This document shows, piece after piece, positions 31,814 through 33,784 of a DNA stretch of 33,784 bases. Below the pieces are notes generated by a model. That model did not search any database, was not told the DNA's origin, and saw nothing but the letters and a program-made list of their open reading frames with translations. The translations under genes were made by a program, and so were the position numbers. Source of the DNA: Candidatus Pelagibacter sp. Lineage in GTDB: Bacteria; Pseudomonadota; Alphaproteobacteria; Pelagibacterales; Pelagibacteraceae. Every line of letters starts with the position of its first letter. The stretch's first letter is position 1. The DNA lies in the NCBI GenBank assembly GCA_028226535.1, contig JAOJEG010000007.1, positions 1 to 33,784 of the forward strand, in the 5' to 3' direction.

Positions 31814-33130
31814 CTAGTTGTTTCTAAATTTTAAATAGATTTTATCTAAATAGTAAAAAAGAGAAATGGCTCTTAAAATCATAAAGATACACAGAGACAT
31901 CCAAATCCCATTATTGAAAAGAAATTTTGTTAACAGTATGGATATTATCAAATAAATTAATACAGAGAATATCATTGCATTTCTTAATTCTTTTGTTTGT
32001 GAGGTACCAATAAAAATACCATCAAATTGATAACAAAAAGAAGAAATAATTGGCAAAATTATTAACCAAACTACATAAGATGAACTTAATATTCTAATTT
32101 CATTTATATCTGACATAAGATTGATTAAAGAATTGTGACTAAAAAAGAAGAGAATAGAAATTATTAATCCAGTCACTGAACTTAATATAAAAGAATTTTT
32201 AATAATTTTTTTAAAAAGATTTAAATCTTTTTTACCTAAGGAGTATCCAACTATTCCTTCAGTGGAGAATGCATAAGCATCTAATATAAAAGCAGATAAA
32301 AAAACAAGATTAATTAATATTGCATTAGCAGCAACATAATCTTCACCAATTTGAGTCCCAAGATAAGTGAACCATAAAAATGAAAAGGTTAATAAAATTG
32401 TTCGAATAAAAATATTTAGATTAATATTAAAAATATGTTTAATTTTTTTTAGATTTAATATTTTTTCAAAATTAATTTTGATTTTCGTATATTTAGACAA
32501 ATACAAGAATGCATAGATTAAAAAAATTGTTGAAGTTATTAAGGCTGAGAATAAAGTTCCATAAGCAACACCTTTGATGTTTAGATCAAATTTTGTAACC
32601 AAAACAATGCTTATCAAGATATTTAAGATAGAAAAAAAACCGACCGCAAAACTAGAAATCTTAGTTTTTTGCAACCCAATGAATAAACCTGTTATAATGT
32701 ATAGAGTTAATTCTCCTGGTGCTGAATAAACTCTAATTTGAACATACTGTTTGTAAAAATTTCTAGTAGCTTCAGACAGGTTAAAAATTTTTAGACTTAA
32801 GTTGAATATGTAATTTTGAAGTAAAATTATGATTATTGAAATTAATAATACGAAAATAAGATTTCGAATAACAATATTTAATATTTCAGAATAGTCATTT
32901 CTACCATGAGCTTGTGAGACCATTCCAACAGTGCCCATTCTCAAAAATCCAAAACTCCAAAAAATCATCGAAAATAAATTGGCAGCAACAGCTGTTGCGG
33001 ACAGATAAGATAAATTTCCTAAATTACCCATCAATGCAGTATCAATAATTCCCACCAATGGAACTGCAAGGTTGGCAAAAAATATGGGGATAGATAACTT
33101 TAAAATGTATTGGATTGATGATTTTTGCAT
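31814..33130 (-). CDS. MATE-family multidrug/Na+ antiporter
   Basis: A 438-residue protein with 12 hydrophobic segments arranged as two bundles, typical MATE length. The first helix region has PIFFANLAVPLVGIIDTALMGNLG and later FLRMGTVGMVSQAHGRND, which place it in the DinF-like branch (G-x-x-D-T-A-L-x-G-x-L, R-x-G-T-x-G-x-x-A/S-Q-A). It likely exports drugs or metabolites using an ion gradient. It faces the methyltransferase gene across 56 bp and converges on the DUF4396-like gene. Confidence 0.88.
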   Translation of the reverse strand: MQKSSIQYILKLSIPIFFANLAVPLVGIIDTALMGNLGNLSYLSATAVAANLFSMIFWSFGFLRMGTVGMVSQAHGRNDYSEILNIVIRNLIFVLLISIIIILLQNYIFNLSLKIFNLSEATRNFYKQYVQIRVYSAPGELTLYIITGLFIGLQKTKISSFAVGFFSILNILISIVLVTKFDLNIKGVAYGTLFSALITSTIFLIYAFLYLSKYTKIKINFEKILNLKKIKHIFNINLNIFIRTILLTFSFLWFTYLGTQIGEDYVAANAILINLVFLSAFILDAYAFSTEGIVGYSLGKKDLNLFKKIIKNSFILSSVTGLIISILFFFSHNSLINLMSDINEIRILSSSYVVWLIILPIISSFCYQFDGIFIGTSQTKELRNAMIFSVLIYLIISILLTKFLFNNGIWMSLCIFMILRAISLFYYLDKIYLKFRNN

Positions 33131-33186
33131 TAGTTTAACTTTAATACTTTATTCTAATAAATTTAGTAATGATTTAAATAATTTAT

Positions 33187-33784
33187 ATGAAACCATTAAA
33201 AAATTGGGACAACAAGACTTGGCTATCATCAGAAAAATACATTAACTCTTTTAATAAATTTATCTTAAAGCAAGTAAGCCTTAATAGGCATTCTAGAATT
33301 TTAGATATTGGTTGTGGTAGGGGTAAAATTTTAGGAAATCTCTCAAATAAATTAAAACTATCAAAAAAACCAATTGGTTTAGATTTAGAAAATCATAAAG
33401 ATAAAAATAAAAAAATAATTTTTAAAAAGATTGATGCACTTTCATTTGTGTCAAAAACAAAAATTACTTTTGATCTAATCTTAATAAAGCAAACAATTCA
33501 TTTATTAAAAAAAAAACAAGCAATAAAGTTATTGTCAATTTGTAAAGATAAACTTAATCCAAAAGGGAAGATTATTATTTTAAGTTTAGACCCTAAAAGA
33601 AATGAAATACCAACATTTACATTAATGAAAAAAAAATTGACAATTTCTTTGAATAAAGATGAAAAACTGTTCAACTTAATCTTAAAAAATAGAGCTAAAA
33701 TGAACGTTAAAAAATTTACTTATGAAGTGAAAATTTTAAAAAATAAGTATCTTCAAATGATTAAAAATAGATACATTTCTACTT
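33187..33784 (+). CDS. SAM-dependent methyltransferase, N-terminal part (3' end beyond window)
   Basis: ATG at 33187 opens a frame with no stop to the window end (199 codons). Residues about 40-52 read ILDIGCGRGKILG, motif I of class I methyltransferases (SAM-binding GxGxG-type loop), followed by IGLDLE as the acidic end of strand beta-2 and a FDLILIKQ segment near motif IV. It belongs to the broad Methyltransf_25/11 group; the substrate cannot be inferred. It is divergent from the MATE gene. The 33131-33186 gap shows nothing beyond AT-rich sequence. Confidence 0.8.
   Translation, partial: MKPLKNWDNKTWLSSEKYINSFNKFILKQVSLNRHSRILDIGCGRGKILGNLSNKLKLSKKPIGLDLENHKDKNKKIIFKKIDALSFVSKTKITFDLILIKQTIHLLKKKQAIKLLSICKDKLNPKGKIIILSLDPKRNEIPTFTLMKKKLTISLNKDEKLFNLILKNRAKMNVKKFTYEVKILKNKYLQMIKNRYIST

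Noticed and set aside
1..33784. tRNA genes, CRISPR arrays, IS elements, phage genes or attachment sites
   Set aside because: No cloverleaf, spaced direct-repeat array, transposase, integrase or terminal repeat was recognised on either strand.

Overview
The window looks like a chromosomal segment of a SAR11-clade alphaproteobacterium (Candidatus Pelagibacter or a close relative). This is inferred from the very AT-rich sequence, tight gene packing (many TAATG or ATGA start/stop overlaps, convergent genes 1 nt apart or overlapping) and the gene content: glycine-betaine/dimethylglycine oxidation, GcvT/DmdA-like methyltransferases, AcuI, and a Fe(III) ABC transporter. No tRNA, rRNA, CRISPR, IS element or phage signature was seen.

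Layout. 1-1.5 kb: end of an unidentified gene, a SOUL-type protein and a short beta-carbonic-anhydrase-like protein. 1.5-1.75 kb: gene-poor stretch with hairpins and, on the minus strand, a tiny ORF with a near-perfect Shine-Dalgarno. 1.75-6.2 kb: a beta-hydroxyacid dehydrogenase, a gamma-butyrobetaine-hydroxylase-like oxygenase, a HisN/IMPase-type phosphatase, a DUF924 protein, a DUF952 gene remnant and a Yip1-like membrane protein, plus two small membrane ORFs that simple ORF calling misses. 6.2-8.4 kb (minus): a GcvT/LigM/DmdA-like methyltransferase overlapping a short MetF-like protein and ending in a strong intrinsic terminator. These two form a probable methyl-group transfer and oxidation module for an unknown methylated substrate. 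A long plus-strand run starts opposite it at 8.4 kb: a Rieske oxygenase; a small APS-kinase-like P-loop protein; a tiny HxGH nucleotidylyltransferase; a 2OG-Fe(II) oxygenase; an enoyl-CoA-hydratase-fold protein lacking the catalytic glutamates; a small membrane-anchored protein; a CoA-binding protein; and a two-gene YeeE/YedE pair.

13.6-16.3 kb: a BT1-like transporter, a flavodoxin-fold oxidoreductase and an exported DUF4864 protein. 16.3-22.1 kb: a dimethylglycine/sarcosine dehydrogenase-type flavoprotein, ETF beta, ETF alpha and ETF-ubiquinone oxidoreductase, a complete route from N-methyl oxidation to the quinone pool. 22.1-25.5 kb: DUF2237, HisI and FolE (divergent), then AcuI and a LysR regulator. 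25.5-30.7 kb: two tandem Fur-type operators, an iron-binding protein, a small Cys-rich protein, a long intercistronic hairpin whose loop is perfectly complementary to the next ribosome-binding site, the permease and ATPase, then AzlC/AzlD. 30.7-33.8 kb: a persulfide-dioxygenase-like hydrolase, a DUF4396-like membrane protein, a MATE exporter and the start of a SAM methyltransferase.

The observations most worth a second look are the hairpin/RBS complementarity at 26.9 kb, the kinase-nucleotidylyltransferase-dioxygenase cassette at 9.7-11.3 kb, the MetF/GcvT-like pair at 6.3-8.4 kb, and the small SD-driven minus-strand ORF at 1.5-1.6 kb.
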